Notes: generated by a model not told the origin, from the letters alone. Shown: positions 51,079 to 61,512, counted from the first letter of the stretch. The stretch: 64,000 nt of DNA from Pseudaminobacter salicylatoxidans (GCF_003148475.1 NZ_QGGG01000006.1:62001-126000), one strand, 5' to 3'. A program made the numbers and translations.

Positions 51079-53343
51079 ATGGCGAAAAGAGACACCCGCA
51101 TCGAACCGACTTTTGACAGACCGGGCGACCGTGAGGACGCGTCGGGCCTGTCGGTCAGCGAGGACGATCGCGTCATTCCCACGCGGCGCAGCCGCGCGCC
51201 CGAGCCGCGCCGCAAGGCCGAAAAGGTACAAAGGGCCGAGCGGGCGGAGCCGAAGCAGCGCCGGGGCAAGCCCAGGAAACGCCGCGGCTTTTTCGGCGGC
51301 ATCGGCCGGCTTGTCTATTGGGCCTTCGTGCTGGCCATCTGGGCCGGCATCGCGGCAGCCGGCATCGTCGTCTATTATGGCGCGCAGATGCCCAGTTCCA
51401 CCACCTGGGCCATTCCCGACCGTCCACCGAATGTGAAGATCGTCTCGGTCGACGGCCAACTCCTGGCCAATCGCGGCATGACCGGCGGCGAAGCCGTCGG
51501 CCTGCATGAAATGTCGTCCTATATCCCGCAGGCCGTCATGGCCATCGAGGACCGCCGCTTCTATTCGCATTTCGGCGTCGATCCGTTCGGCCTTGCGCGT
51601 GCCCTGGTGGGCAATCTCAGCCGCGGACGCGTCTCGCAGGGCGGCTCGACGCTGACCCAGCAGCTTGCCAAGAACCTGTTCCTCAAACCGGACCGCACCA
51701 TCGAGCGCAAGGTGCAGGAGGTGTTGCTGGCGCTGTGGCTGGAGCAGAAGCACACCAAGGACCAGATCCTCGAAATGTACCTGAACCGGGTCTATTTCGG
51801 CTCGGGCGCCTATGGCGTGGAGGCGGCTTCGCGCCGCTATTTCGGCAAGAGCGCGCGCGATGTGACGCTCGCCGAAGCGGCTCTGCTGGCCGGGTTGCTG
51901 AAGGCGCCGTCGCGGCTTTCGCCGGCGCGCGATCCCAAGGCGGCCGAAGCGCGCGCGCAGCTTGTGCTTGGCGCCATGCGCGAAGAAAACATGATCTCCG
52001 ACAAGGAACTGGCGACCGCGATGAGCACGCCGGCCTCGCGCGCCGCCTCCTACTGGACCGGCTCGGAGCACTATGTGGCCGACCGCATCATGGAGGAACT
52101 GCCCGGCCTGATCGGCGAAGTGCGCTCCGACATCATCGTCGACAGCACCATCGACCTGAACCTGCAGAATCTTGCGGAAAAGTCGATCCGCCGCCTGATC
52201 GACGACAAAGGCAAGAAGCTCGATGTCAGCCAGGGCGCACTGGTGTCCATCGACAACACCGGCGCCGTGCGCGCCATGGTCGGCGGCTATGATTACGCCA
52301 ACAGCCAGTTCGACCGCGCCGCCGAAGCACGCCGCCAGCCCGGCTCCACCTTCAAACCCTTCGTCTATCTGGCGGCGCTGGAGCAGGGTCGCACGCCCGA
52401 CAGCATCCGCAACGACGCGCCGATCAAGATCGGCAACTGGACGCCCAACAACTATGGCGGCAAATATTTCGGCAAGGTCACGCTGGCGACGGCGCTGGCC
52501 AAGTCGCTGAATTCGGTGGCCGCCCAGCTTGCCATGGAGGTCGGCCCACAGGCCGTCATCGAGGCGGCGCACCGCATGGGTATCGAATCGCCGCTGCAGG
52601 CGAATGTGTCGATTTCGCTCGGCACGTCCGAGGTGACGCCGCTGGAGCTGACCGCCGCCTATGTGCCCTTCGCCAATGGCGGCTACCGCCCCGAAGTGCA
52701 TTTCATCCAGCGCATCACATCGACCTCGGGCGAGGTGCTTTATGAGAACACCAACACAAACGCGCCGCGTGTCATCAGCCCCGAAATCGTGGGCATGATG
52801 AACGCCATGATGGCTGGCACCGTGGAAGCGGGCACCGCGCGCAAGGCCGCGTTCAACTGGCCGTCCGCCGGCAAGACCGGCACCAGCCAGAATTCGCGCG
52901 ATGCCTGGTTCGTCGGTTACACCTCAAACCTCACGACCGGCGTTTGGTTCGGCAATGACGACGGCAAGCCGATGAAGAAGGTGACGGGCGGCGCCATGCC
53001 GGCACAGGCTTGGCATGAATTCATGGTCGCCGCGCATGAAGGCGTGCCGGTGGCGCCGCTGCCGGGCACATGGAAGCCGCAACCGGCCGACGAACCTCTG
53101 GCCGATCCGGGCCTTTTGCCGGACGTGCCGATGGCATCGGGCAATCTCCCCGCTCCGGCAGGGCAGGGTGAGCCGACCGACGTGACCGCGGCAATCGACG
53201 CGGCCGATCGCGATGCCGGCTTCATTCCCCGGCCGCAGGCCGCAGTGCCGTCCGCGTCAGGTCGCCCGGTTCCGTCCGCCGATGTCGGTGGGCCGGTCGT
53301 GCGGCGGGAAGGCTCGATCCTCGACGTCATCCTCGGCAACTGA
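51079..53343 (+). CDS. mrcA: Penicillin-binding protein 1A (bifunctional transglycosylase/transpeptidase)
   Basis: This 754-residue class A PBP has a basic cytoplasmic N-terminus (1-75) and one membrane helix (about 78-100). The GT51 transglycosylase follows with IEDRRFYSHFGVD near 155 and GGSTLTQQLAKNLF near 189. The transpeptidase has Ser-x-x-Lys in PGSTFKPF near 421, SxN in KSLNS near 476 and KTGTS near 598. The C-terminal 90 residues are proline/alanine-rich and low in complexity. It builds and crosslinks peptidoglycan strands. It stands as a single gene. Confidence 0.94.
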   Translation: MAKRDTRIEPTFDRPGDREDASGLSVSEDDRVIPTRRSRAPEPRRKAEKVQRAERAEPKQRRGKPRKRRGFFGGIGRLVYWAFVLAIWAGIAAAGIVVYYGAQMPSSTTWAIPDRPPNVKIVSVDGQLLANRGMTGGEAVGLHEMSSYIPQAVMAIEDRRFYSHFGVDPFGLARALVGNLSRGRVSQGGSTLTQQLAKNLFLKPDRTIERKVQEVLLALWLEQKHTKDQILEMYLNRVYFGSGAYGVEAASRRYFGKSARDVTLAEAALLAGLLKAPSRLSPARDPKAAEARAQLVLGAMREENMISDKELATAMSTPASRAASYWTGSEHYVADRIMEELPGLIGEVRSDIIVDSTIDLNLQNLAEKSIRRLIDDKGKKLDVSQGALVSIDNTGAVRAMVGGYDYANSQFDRAAEARRQPGSTFKPFVYLAALEQGRTPDSIRNDAPIKIGNWTPNNYGGKYFGKVTLATALAKSLNSVAAQLAMEVGPQAVIEAAHRMGIESPLQANVSISLGTSEVTPLELTAAYVPFANGGYRPEVHFIQRITSTSGEVLYENTNTNAPRVISPEIVGMMNAMMAGTVEAGTARKAAFNWPSAGKTGTSQNSRDAWFVGYTSNLTTGVWFGNDDGKPMKKVTGGAMPAQAWHEFMVAAHEGVPVAPLPGTWKPQPADEPLADPGLLPDVPMASGNLPAPAGQGEPTDVTAAIDAADRDAGFIPRPQAAVPSASGRPVPSADVGGPVVRREGSILDVILGN

Positions 53344-53418
53344 CGCGAGGGGCTGCGGCCAAACCGCCACTCGCCAGCGCGGTCTCCATCGTCTACATAG
53401 CGGACGGGAGATCGCATC

Positions 53419-54162
<744 letters not shown>

Positions 54163-54211
54163 CGCGAGACGCTGCGGCCCGCCTGGAAAGACAGGCCGTT
54201 TGCGGAACGGA

Positions 54212-54658
54212 TCAGTTCTCGCTGAGGATTTTCTCGATGTCCGCGACCGAATGGTTGGTGAGCGTCTTGGGGACCTCCGCCACCACGCGCGCGTCGACCT
54301 CCTTGTGAAGCTTCTTGCGTAGCTCGCCGATCACCACCGGCGGCGCGACCAGAACGATGTGCTCGAATTCCTTGCGATGCGCCATGGCGTAGAGCTGCTC
54401 GGCGATTTCGTCGGCGAACCGTTCCTTGGAGATGCGGTGCCAGTCCGTGTCTTCCATGGAGCTTCGCGGCGTGTTGGCGCCGTCCATCCGGCCTGGCCGG
54501 TCGCTGCCCTGTTCGCGGGTGGGCGGATTTCGCTCCTGCAGGCCGCCCACGACGTTGAGGTCGGGGTAATCCACATCGCCCTTGTTGCGCAGATAAAGCG
54601 CTTTTTCTCCGTCCGCGACGAGAACCCATGTGCCGTGCTTCAATCTGATGCCGCTCAT
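54212..54658 (-). CDS. Host-attachment family protein (PF10116-type)
   Basis: This 148-residue protein starts at 54658 with MSGIRLKHGTWVLVADGEKA, the typical N-terminus of the 'protein required for attachment to host cells' family. The C-terminal half (HIVLVAPPVVIGELRKKL near 97 and LTNHSVADIEKIL near 130) resembles release-factor-like/Baraf folds. The upstream continuation of the frame has a different composition and no conserved start, so I exclude it. The name reflects an Agrobacterium phenotype; the biochemical role is not established. GGAGACGAG precedes the ATG. Confidence 0.85.
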   Translation of the reverse strand: MSGIRLKHGTWVLVADGEKALYLRNKGDVDYPDLNVVGGLQERNPPTREQGSDRPGRMDGANTPRSSMEDTDWHRISKERFADEIAEQLYAMAHRKEFEHIVLVAPPVVIGELRKKLHKEVDARVVAEVPKTLTNHSVADIEKILSEN

Positions 54659-54948
54659 CTCGTCTCCTCGTCTGGTTGGTTGATTTTCGTTTTCAGGCCC
54701 CGTCCCTGAAACGCGCCGGTGTTGAGGATGTTCCGAAAAGGCAGTGCGGCCGGTCGCCTGATCTTCCGCTGAAACGGTTTCGCCGAACGAGGCGCCGTTG
54801 TCGGTGGCCGGAGGATTATTTTTCTCGTCCCGGTAAGGCCGACGCAAAAGCGATTGCTTCCGCCATCCGGTGACGCGAGTGGGTTTCTTCTGGTCTCGAG
54901 GCGTGCGGGCTACAAATTCCGGCACGCTAGGAACCCCCAGATTTTGCC

Positions 54949-56397
54949 ATGACCAAGCCGTCCGCGAAGCTCAACACATTCCCCGTTTTCATGCGGGTCG
55001 AAGGGCAAGCCGTGGTCATCATCGGCGGTGGCGAGGAAGCCTTCGCCAAGGCCCGGCTGATGGCGCAATCGAGCGCGCGACTGCTTGTGGTATCGGATCG
55101 TCTGGAAGCGGACTTTGCCGCGTGGATTGCGCAGAACGGCGTCAGCCATATCAATGCCCCCTATCGGGCAGGTCATCTTGCCGGCGCGGTGATGGTTTTC
55201 GTCGCAACGGGTGATGTCGTGCAGGATCGTACCGTTTCCAACGACGCGCGCAGGCTCGGCGTCCCGGTCAATGCCGTGGATCGGCCCGAGCTGTGCGACT
55301 TCTTCACGCCGGCACTGGTCAACCGTGCACCGCTCGCCATCGCCATCGGCACGGAAGGCGCGGGGCCGGTCTTGGCGCAAATGGTGCGCGCAAAGATCGA
55401 CCGCTTGCTGTCGCCGTCGCTGGGGCAGCTTGCGGGTCTGGCCAGTTCCTTCCGGGAGACTGCCGAGGCGCTGTTGCCGAAAGGCACTGCGCGTCGGCGC
55501 TTCTGGCGGGAGTTTTTTGCCGGCGCGCCCGCGCGCGCGCTGGAGCGCGGCGAGCTGGAGAATGCGCGCCGCGCAGCCGCAGAACTGCTCCATGGGGACA
55601 AGGCGGCAACCGGCCATGTCGCGTTGGTGGGCGCGGGGCCGGGCGCGGAGGATTTGCTCACCCTGCGCGCGCATCGTCACCTGATGGAAGCGGATGTGAT
55701 CGCTTATGATGCGCTCGTGCCGGAAGCGGTTATTGCCATGGGCCGGCGCGATGCCGACCGTCTGCCGGTCGGCAAGCGCAAGGGCTGCCATTCCAAATCG
55801 CAGGCCGAAATCAACGTTTTGCTGGTGAAACTGGCGCGGCAGGGCAAGCGCGTCGTGCGGCTGAAGTCAGGCGATCCGCTGGTGTTCGGCCGGGCAGGCG
55901 AGGAGATGCAGGTGCTGCGCGATGCCGGCATTTCCTATGAGGTGGTGCCGGGCGTCACTTCCGCCTTTGCCGCCGCTGCCGATTTCGAGCTGCCGCTCAC
56001 CTTGCGTGGCGTCACCTCGTCCATGGTCTTCACCACAGGCCATGATCTGAAGGGAAAGTCGCTGCCGGACTGGGCGAAGCTCGCGATTTCCGGTGCGACG
56101 GTTGCCGTTTATATGGGCCGGTCGGTCGCGGCCGATGTCGCCACCCGCCTGATTGAGGCGGGCCTCGCGCCCGACACCGCCGTCGCGGTGGTGGAGAATG
56201 CCAGTCTGGCCGGACGCCGCAAGTTCCACGGCACGCTGGCCGACCTGTCCTCGCTGGAGGCACGCACAGACCTGACCGGCCCGGTCATGACCATCATCGG
56301 CGACGCCGTCGCTGGCGCGAACTTCACCGGCTCCGAACCGCTCGCCGGCCAGCGCGCCAAGGCCGCAAACCGCAGTTTCGAGGATAGCCTGACATGA
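54949..56397 (+). CDS. cysG: Siroheme synthase CysG (multifunctional)
   Basis: This 482-residue enzyme makes siroheme from uroporphyrinogen III. The N-terminal half is the precorrin-2 dehydrogenase/ferrochelatase (VIIGGGEEAFAKARL near 20, phosphorylatable linker region near 120-210). The C-terminal half, from VALVGAGPGAEDLLTLRA near 222, is the SAM-dependent uroporphyrinogen methyltransferase, with the VVRLKSGDPLVFGRAGEEM loop near 302. Siroheme is the cofactor of the sulfite/nitrite reductase encoded two genes later. It is the first gene of a five-gene operon. Confidence 0.94.
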   Translation: MTKPSAKLNTFPVFMRVEGQAVVIIGGGEEAFAKARLMAQSSARLLVVSDRLEADFAAWIAQNGVSHINAPYRAGHLAGAVMVFVATGDVVQDRTVSNDARRLGVPVNAVDRPELCDFFTPALVNRAPLAIAIGTEGAGPVLAQMVRAKIDRLLSPSLGQLAGLASSFRETAEALLPKGTARRRFWREFFAGAPARALERGELENARRAAAELLHGDKAATGHVALVGAGPGAEDLLTLRAHRHLMEADVIAYDALVPEAVIAMGRRDADRLPVGKRKGCHSKSQAEINVLLVKLARQGKRVVRLKSGDPLVFGRAGEEMQVLRDAGISYEVVPGVTSAFAAAADFELPLTLRGVTSSMVFTTGHDLKGKSLPDWAKLAISGATVAVYMGRSVAADVATRLIEAGLAPDTAVAVVENASLAGRRKFHGTLADLSSLEARTDLTGPVMTIIGDAVAGANFTGSEPLAGQRAKAANRSFEDSLT

Positions 56398-56702
56398 AGG
56401 TATTGACCGCCAATCGCCTGGTCGACGGAGAAGCCGTCTGGTTTTCGGCCGCGCATCGCTGGTCCGAAACGATTGAGGGCTCCGAGATCGCGGCTGATAA
56501 GGCAGCCGAGGAGCATCTTGAGGCAATCGCCAGGGCCGCCACCGACAATAACGAGGTGGTCGATGCCGCGCTGATCGACGTGCAGGTCGTGGATGGCGGG
56601 ATCCGCCCGTTACGGCTGCGCGAGCAGATCCGTGCGGCCGGGCCCACCAACCGGGTCGACCATGGCAAGCAGGCGCGGCCGCCCGTTTCGCAGGCAGCGT
56701 GA
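56394..56702 (+). CDS. DUF2849 protein, sulfite-reductase operon
   Basis: This 102-residue conserved protein is found between cysG and cysI in many rhizobia. It starts MKVLTANRLVDGEAVWFSA and carries an EEHLEAIARAA helix. The start overlaps the cysG stop (ATGA) and the next gene begins 18 bases later. No catalytic motif is evident. Its position suggests a helper for siroheme or for the reductase, possibly a delivery or electron-transfer partner; that is inference from context only. Confidence 0.85.
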   Translation: MKVLTANRLVDGEAVWFSAAHRWSETIEGSEIAADKAAEEHLEAIARAATDNNEVVDAALIDVQVVDGGIRPLRLREQIRAAGPTNRVDHGKQARPPVSQAA

Positions 56703-56720
56703 AACCGAGAGACGAAAACC

Positions 56721-58391
56721 ATGTATCGTTACGATGAGTTCGACCATGAATTCGTGAAGGCCCGTGTCGCCGAGTTCGCCGATCAGGTCGAGCGGCGGCT
56801 TGCCGGCGAGATCACAGAAGACCAGTTCAAGCCGCTGCGGCTGATGAACGGGGTCTATCTCCAGCTCCACGCCTACATGCTGCGGGTGGCGATCCCCTAC
56901 GGCACGCTGAATTCGCGCCAGCTGCGCATGCTGGCGCACATCGCCCGCAAATACGACAAGGGCTACGGCCATTTCACCACGCGCCAGAACATCCAGTACA
57001 ACTGGCCGGCGCTGGCGGATGTCCCCGCTATCCTGGCCGATCTCGCCAGTGTCGAGATGCACTCGATCCAGACGTCAGGAAACTGCATCCGCAATGTCAC
57101 GGCCGACCATTTTTCCGGTGCGGCGGCCGACGAGGTGGCCGATCCGCGCCCTTATGCCGAAATCCTGCGGCAATGGTCGTCGGTGCATCCGGAGTTTTCC
57201 TACCTGCCGCGCAAGTTCAAGATCGCGGTGACTGGCGCCGAGCGCGACCGAGCGGCCATCAAGACGCATGACATCGGCCTGCACCTGAAGCGCAACGAAG
57301 CTGGCGAGCTCGGCTTTGCCGTCTATGTCGGCGGAGGGCAGGGGCGCACGCCGATGGTGGCGAAGAAGATCCGCGACTTCCTGCCGGAAGCGGACCTGTT
57401 GTCCTATGCCACGGCCATCCTGCGCGTTTACAATCTGCACGGCCGCCGCGACAACAAGTTCAAGGCGCGCATCAAGATTCTGGTCCATGAGACCGGCGCG
57501 GAAGAACTCACCCGTCAGGTGGAGGCCGAATGGAAAAGCCTGAGGGATGGCGAGTTGAAGCTGCCGGAGGCGGATGTGCGGGCAATCGCCGCCTATTTCG
57601 CGCCGCCTTTGCTGCCGGCTCGCCCGGAAGGCGATGAGCAGGTAAAGCTTGCCCGCCTCGACAGCCGTTCGTTCAGCGAATGGCTGGACCGGAACGTTAC
57701 CACGCACAAGAATCCGGATTATGCGGCCGTGACCATTTCGCTGAAAGGCATCGGCGAGACGCCGGGTGACGCCAGCGCCGAACAGATGGAGGCGGTGGCC
57801 GATATCGCCGAAAAATATGGCTTCGACGAGTTGCGCGTGAGCCATGAGCAGAACCTTGTCCTGCCCCACGTGGCACGCGCCGATCTCAAGGTCGTTCATG
57901 ATGCACTCGCCGAAATCGGGCTGGCGACGGCAAATTCCGGACTTATCACCGACATCATCGCCTGCCCCGGACTGGATTATTGCGCACTGGCCAATGCCCG
58001 CTCCATTCCCGTGGCGCAGGAGATTTCGCAACGTTTCGCCTCGCTGGAGCGCCAGCGCGACATTGGTGAACTGAAGCTGAAGATTTCCGGCTGCATCAAT
58101 GCCTGCGGACATCACCATGTCGGCCATATCGGCATATTGGGGGTCGAGAAGAAGGGCACGGAACTCTATCAGGTCACGCTTGGCGGCTCGGCGGACGAAA
58201 ACACGACCATCGGCGAGATCGTCGGTCGCGGTTTCGGGCCGGAAGAAATCACCGACGCGATCGAAACCGTGGTGGAGACCTATCTGCGGGTTCGCCGCGA
58301 CAGCTCGGAACGGTTCATCGACACCTATCGCAGGCTTGGGGCTGCCCCGTTCAAGGAGGCGCTCTATGGCAGCGAAGCCAAGGCCGCTTGA
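56721..58391 (+). CDS. cysI: Siroheme-dependent sulfite (or nitrite) reductase CysI
   Basis: This 556-residue hemoprotein has two repeats of the nitrite/sulfite reductase fold. The 4Fe-4S/siroheme ligands are visible as CPGLDYC near 415-421 and CINAC near 458-462. The parallel-domain signatures FTTRQNIQYNWP near 82 and GNCIRNVT near 117 are present. Together with cysG, cysH and DUF934 it reduces sulfite to sulfide. The same fold serves nitrite reductases, but the cysH neighbour settles the assimilatory sulfur role. cysH begins inside its last codons. Confidence 0.93.
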   Translation: MYRYDEFDHEFVKARVAEFADQVERRLAGEITEDQFKPLRLMNGVYLQLHAYMLRVAIPYGTLNSRQLRMLAHIARKYDKGYGHFTTRQNIQYNWPALADVPAILADLASVEMHSIQTSGNCIRNVTADHFSGAAADEVADPRPYAEILRQWSSVHPEFSYLPRKFKIAVTGAERDRAAIKTHDIGLHLKRNEAGELGFAVYVGGGQGRTPMVAKKIRDFLPEADLLSYATAILRVYNLHGRRDNKFKARIKILVHETGAEELTRQVEAEWKSLRDGELKLPEADVRAIAAYFAPPLLPARPEGDEQVKLARLDSRSFSEWLDRNVTTHKNPDYAAVTISLKGIGETPGDASAEQMEAVADIAEKYGFDELRVSHEQNLVLPHVARADLKVVHDALAEIGLATANSGLITDIIACPGLDYCALANARSIPVAQEISQRFASLERQRDIGELKLKISGCINACGHHHVGHIGILGVEKKGTELYQVTLGGSADENTTIGEIVGRGFGPEEITDAIETVVETYLRVRRDSSERFIDTYRRLGAAPFKEALYGSEAKAA

Positions 58392-59109
58392 CGCCGAGGC
58401 CGATGCGCTGGCCCGCGCCGAGGCGCTGAATGCGGCCTGCGGGGAACTGCATCCGCGCGAAATCATCGAGCGGGCGGTGACCCGGCAGTTTGCCGGTGAG
58501 ATCGCGGCCGTCTCGTCCTTCGGTGCTGATTCAGCGGTGCTGCTGCATATGATTGCGCAGGTGGACCACGCCCTGCCGGTGATCTTCCTGGATACAGGAA
58601 AGCATTTTGGCGAGACGCTGGAATATCGCGACGCCTTGGCGTCCGACCTTGGCCTGAGCAATCTGCGCATCGTCACCCCCGAGGAGGCCGCACTGAAGCG
58701 CGACGACCCCGATGGCAAGCTGCACCTGTCGAACACCGACGCTTGCTGTGCCATCCGCAAGGTCGAGCCGATGGCGCGCGGCGTGGAGCCATTCAGCGCA
58801 TGGTTCACCGGCCGCAAGCGCTTCCAGGCTGCCACGCGCGCGGCGTTGCCGGCTTTCGAGGCGGTGGGGCCGCGCATCCGCATCAATCCGCTGGCGCGCT
58901 GGAGCGCGGGCGATCTTGCCGATTACATGCGCGACCACGGCCTGCGGGAAAATCCGCTGGTTGCCTATGGCTACCTGTCGATCGGCTGCTTTCCCTGCAC
59001 GCAACCCGTCAAGCCGGGCGAGGACGCGCGCAGCGGACGCTGGGCCGGGCAGGCCAAGACCGAATGCGGCATTCATCTCGCCGGCCTCGACCGCGCATTG
59101 AGCAACTAG
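58366..59109 (+). CDS. cysH: Adenylyl-sulfate/phosphoadenylyl-sulfate reductase CysH
   Basis: This 247-residue reductase starts at ATG 58366, inside the end of cysI, with a near-perfect AAGGAGG ribosome site. The SSFGADSAVLL nucleotide loop is near 50. The conserved Cys-Cys (127-128) and Cys-x2-Cys (208, 211) pairs bind a 4Fe-4S cluster, a trait of enzymes that use adenylyl-sulfate. The catalytic cysteine is in the C-terminal ECGIH motif near 233. It converts activated sulfate to sulfite with thioredoxin or glutathione as reductant. A 26-base overlap with cysI ensures coupled expression. Confidence 0.94.
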   Translation: MAAKPRPLDAEADALARAEALNAACGELHPREIIERAVTRQFAGEIAAVSSFGADSAVLLHMIAQVDHALPVIFLDTGKHFGETLEYRDALASDLGLSNLRIVTPEEAALKRDDPDGKLHLSNTDACCAIRKVEPMARGVEPFSAWFTGRKRFQAATRAALPAFEAVGPRIRINPLARWSAGDLADYMRDHGLRENPLVAYGYLSIGCFPCTQPVKPGEDARSGRWAGQAKTECGIHLAGLDRALSN

Positions 59110-59119
59110 GAAACATCTG

Positions 59120-59656
59120 ATGCCTGAAACCAAAGCGCAGCCGCGCCTGTGGACATCACAAGGGTTCCGCGAGGACGACTGGGGCCACGCCGAAAGTGCG
59201 GAAGCGCTCGACAATGGCAACGGGCGCGTGATTCTACCTTTGCGGACCTTCCTCGATCTCGACCCGCAAGCGCGTGAGAGCGCTCGCGCGCGGCTGGGCG
59301 TACTGTTGCAGCCGGGCGATCCGCTGGAAGCGATTGCCGGGCTGCTCAATCAGCTTTCGCTGGTTGCGCTGGCGTTTCCGGCCTTCAGCGACGGCCGTTC
59401 CTTTTCCAAGGCGCAGCTTCTGCGCAGCCGCCACGGCTTCCAGGGCGTCGTGCGCGCCACGGGCCAGGTGCTGGTAGATCAGTTGCCGCATATGCTGCGG
59501 GTCGGCTTCGACGAGTTCGAAGTCTCGCATCCCACGCTGCTTGCCCGGTTGGAAGCGGGGCAGACAGGCGGCTTGCCGATCCATTACCAGCCTGCCGCAA
59601 AGCAGGTCGGCAAAGGCGGCAATTATGCCTGGCGTCGTGTTGCCGCATCGAGATGA
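59120..59656 (+). CDS. DUF934 protein, sulfate-assimilation operon
   Basis: This 178-residue protein of the DUF934 family regularly follows cysH in alpha- and betaproteobacteria. Conserved segments include SQGFREDDWGH near 14, VILPLRTFL near 37 and DQLPHMLRVGFDEFEV near 117. It is the last gene of cysG-DUF2849-cysI-cysH-DUF934, beginning 10 bases after cysH. The family is thought to act in sulfite reduction, perhaps in electron delivery since no cysJ flavoprotein is present, but the mechanism is unproven. Confidence 0.88.
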   Translation: MPETKAQPRLWTSQGFREDDWGHAESAEALDNGNGRVILPLRTFLDLDPQARESARARLGVLLQPGDPLEAIAGLLNQLSLVALAFPAFSDGRSFSKAQLLRSRHGFQGVVRATGQVLVDQLPHMLRVGFDEFEVSHPTLLARLEAGQTGGLPIHYQPAAKQVGKGGNYAWRRVAASR

Positions 59657-59666
59657 GGTGTTCGAC

Positions 59667-59873
59667 CTAGTTTTTGCGCCGCAAACCGTCCATTCCGGAA
59701 TCTTCCGCATGGTCCAGCTTGCCGAGCAAGTCCCGGATCTTGCGAGGAAGTTCCTGATCGACCTTGAAGGCCGGTAGGGCGCGAACGAAGCGCTTCACGG
59801 CGTCGGAGCCGAACTGTCGCCTGATCTCAAGTGCCAGGGCATCAGACGTTCTGTTGTTGTTGCCACGGGCCAT
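59667..59873 (-). CDS. Small hypothetical protein
   Basis: This 68-residue, mostly helical and charged protein starts MARGNNNRTSDALALEIRR and ends in a run of Lys/Asp/Arg. It has no membrane segment or signal peptide. It is convergent with the DUF934 gene, with a 10-base gap. The ribosome site is weak (TTTGGGAA before the ATG). The composition is normal for a bacterial coding region and the codon bias suits this genome, so I think it is real. I do not recognise a family. Confidence 0.6.
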   Translation of the reverse strand: MARGNNNRTSDALALEIRRQFGSDAVKRFVRALPAFKVDQELPRKIRDLLGKLDHAEDSGMDGLRRKN

Positions 59874-60046
59874 TTCCCAAAACCTTTGTTCTTTGGGACG
59901 GAAACTCGTTGTGCCCTCTTATTGTTCCTTTTTGACGCAGCGTCCGCCACAGTAACCGGCCGGCATGGTTAAGATTTAACTAAAAATGCAAATATTGGCG
60001 GGGTATGCCGTTCGCTTTCCACAGGGCAGGCCTGTCGGTGGCAACC

Positions 60047-60075
60047 CTTGATTTTTGGGCTGCGAACCTCGATAT
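60047..60075 (+). promoter_or_regulatory. Possible RpoH (heat-shock) promoter for grpE
   Basis: CTTGAT (60047-60052) and CGATAT (60070-60075) are separated by 17 bases, resembling the alphaproteobacterial RpoH pattern CTTGAA-N17-CYTATNT. It is about 45 bases upstream of the grpE ATG. No CIRCE element was seen. Confidence 0.4.
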
Positions 60076-60118
60076 CGGGCGCGATCTTCCTATTCTTCAG
60101 AAAATGACGGGATAAGCG

Positions 60119-60754
60119 ATGAGCGATCAGGAAAAACACGAACACATGCCCGAAGAGGCACAGGCTGCGGACGCTGCCGCCGAAAGCAAGCCGGCCGGCA
60201 ATGAGAGCGACCATGAAGTGCTCGTGCGCTTGATGAAGGAAAACGAAGAGCTCAAGGACCGCGCCCTTCGGACCGCCGCCGACATGGAGAATCTGCGCCG
60301 GCGCACCGCCCGCGACGTGCAGGATGCGCGCGCCTATTCGGTCGCCAATTTCGCCCGCGACATGCTCGGCGTCTCCGACAATCTGCGTCGTGCCATCGAA
60401 GCTGTGCCGGCCGACGCGCGCGCGGGCGACGATGCCGGCCTCAAGGCCCTGCTTGAAGGCGTGGAGATGACCGAGCGCGCCATGCATTCCGCGCTGGAAC
60501 GCCACGGCGTCAAGAAGCTCGAACCGCAGGGCCAGAAGTTCGACCCGCATTTCCATCAGGCGATGTTCGAGGTTCCGGACCCGAGCGTTCCGGCCAACAC
60601 GGTGGTGCAGGTTGTCCAGAGCGGCTATTCGATCGGCGAGCGCGTTCTGCGGCCTGCCATGGTCGGCGTTTCCAAGGACGGACCCAAGCAGGCTCCGGCG
60701 GAAGCCGCGGCCGAGCCCGGCCCGATCAACGAACAGGCCGAAAAGGACGCCTGA
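60119..60754 (+). CDS. grpE: Nucleotide exchange factor GrpE
   Basis: This 211-residue co-chaperone releases ADP from DnaK. It has an acidic N-terminus (1-35), a long helix of about 35-85 including [14 protein letters not shown], and the C-terminal beta domain with [15 protein letters not shown] near 141-155 and [25 protein letters not shown] near 163, given here as its parts. The hrcA gene, often its upstream neighbour in rhizobia, is absent here, so it is probably transcribed on its own. Confidence 0.95.
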   Translation: MSDQEKHEHMPEEAQAADAAAESKPAGNESDHEVLVRLMKENEELKDRALRTAADMENLRRRTARDVQDARAYSVANFARDMLGVSDNLRRAIEAVPADARAGDDAGLKALLEGVEMTERAMHSALERHGVKKLEPQGQKFDPHFHQAMFEVPDPSVPANTVVQVVQSGYSIGERVLRPAMVGVSKDGPKQAPAEAAAEPGPINEQAEKDA

Positions 60755-60877
60755 CGCATCTGCATCGGCTCCCGGGCGTGGTTGCATGCGTTTCAGCGAT
60801 CGCGCATCTTCGACGCTGGGTGACGGTATTGCGTGCTGAACCGATCAGCGCCCGTCAGCAATAACGGGACGGGCGCG

Positions 60878-61510
60878 ATGACCCCATTTCAGCTTCTCGA
60901 CTACGCAGGCGTGGCGGTGTTTGCCGCCACCGGCGCGCTGGCCGCCTCGCGCAAGCAGCTCGACATCATCGGCTTCCTGTTCCTGGCGAGTGCCACCGGC
61001 ATCGGCGGCGGCACGCTGCGCGATCTCATCCTCGGTGCGCCGGTCTTCTGGGTGCGGAACCCCCATTACGTGATGGTCTGCGCGGCCATTGCAGTCATCG
61101 TCTTCTTCACCGCGCATCTGGTCGAATCGCGCTACAAGCTTCTCCTGTGGCTCGATGCCATCGGTCTGTCCGCCTATTCGGTGATGGGCGCGGGAAAGGG
61201 GCTCGCGGCAACCGGCTCGCCCACCGTGGCCATCATCACGGGCATGCTGACGGCGACCTTCGGCGGCATATTGCGCGATCTGCTGGCGGGTGAGCCTTCC
61301 GTGCTGCTGCGGCCGGAAATCTATGTGACCGCTGCCATGACCGGGGCTGCCGTCTTCATGCTTGCCGGTGTGCTCGGCGTGCCCGAAGCTCTTTCCGCCT
61401 CGCTGGCTTTTGCCGCAGCGTTTATCGTGCGCGGCGGTGCGCTGAAATTCGGCTGGTCGTTCTCGACCTACAAGAGCCGGCCCGGCCGCCGCCCGGAAGA
61501 TATCCCCTGA
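60878..61510 (+). CDS. TRIC-type cation channel family protein (UPF0126/YadS-like)
   Basis: This membrane protein of about 210 residues from ATG 60878 has seven hydrophobic segments and two UPF0126 repeats, each with the family's GIGGGTLRDLILG (near 42) or TATFGGILRDLLAGEPSVL (near 128) signature. Bacterial TRIC proteins form trimeric cation channels; the physiological role is unclear. An upstream GTG at 60833 is in frame but adds 15 polar residues and has no better ribosome site. Confidence 0.86.
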   Translation: MTPFQLLDYAGVAVFAATGALAASRKQLDIIGFLFLASATGIGGGTLRDLILGAPVFWVRNPHYVMVCAAIAVIVFFTAHLVESRYKLLLWLDAIGLSAYSVMGAGKGLAATGSPTVAIITGMLTATFGGILRDLLAGEPSVLLRPEIYVTAAMTGAAVFMLAGVLGVPEALSASLAFAAAFIVRGGALKFGWSFSTYKSRPGRRPEDIP

Positions 61511-61512
61511 AC

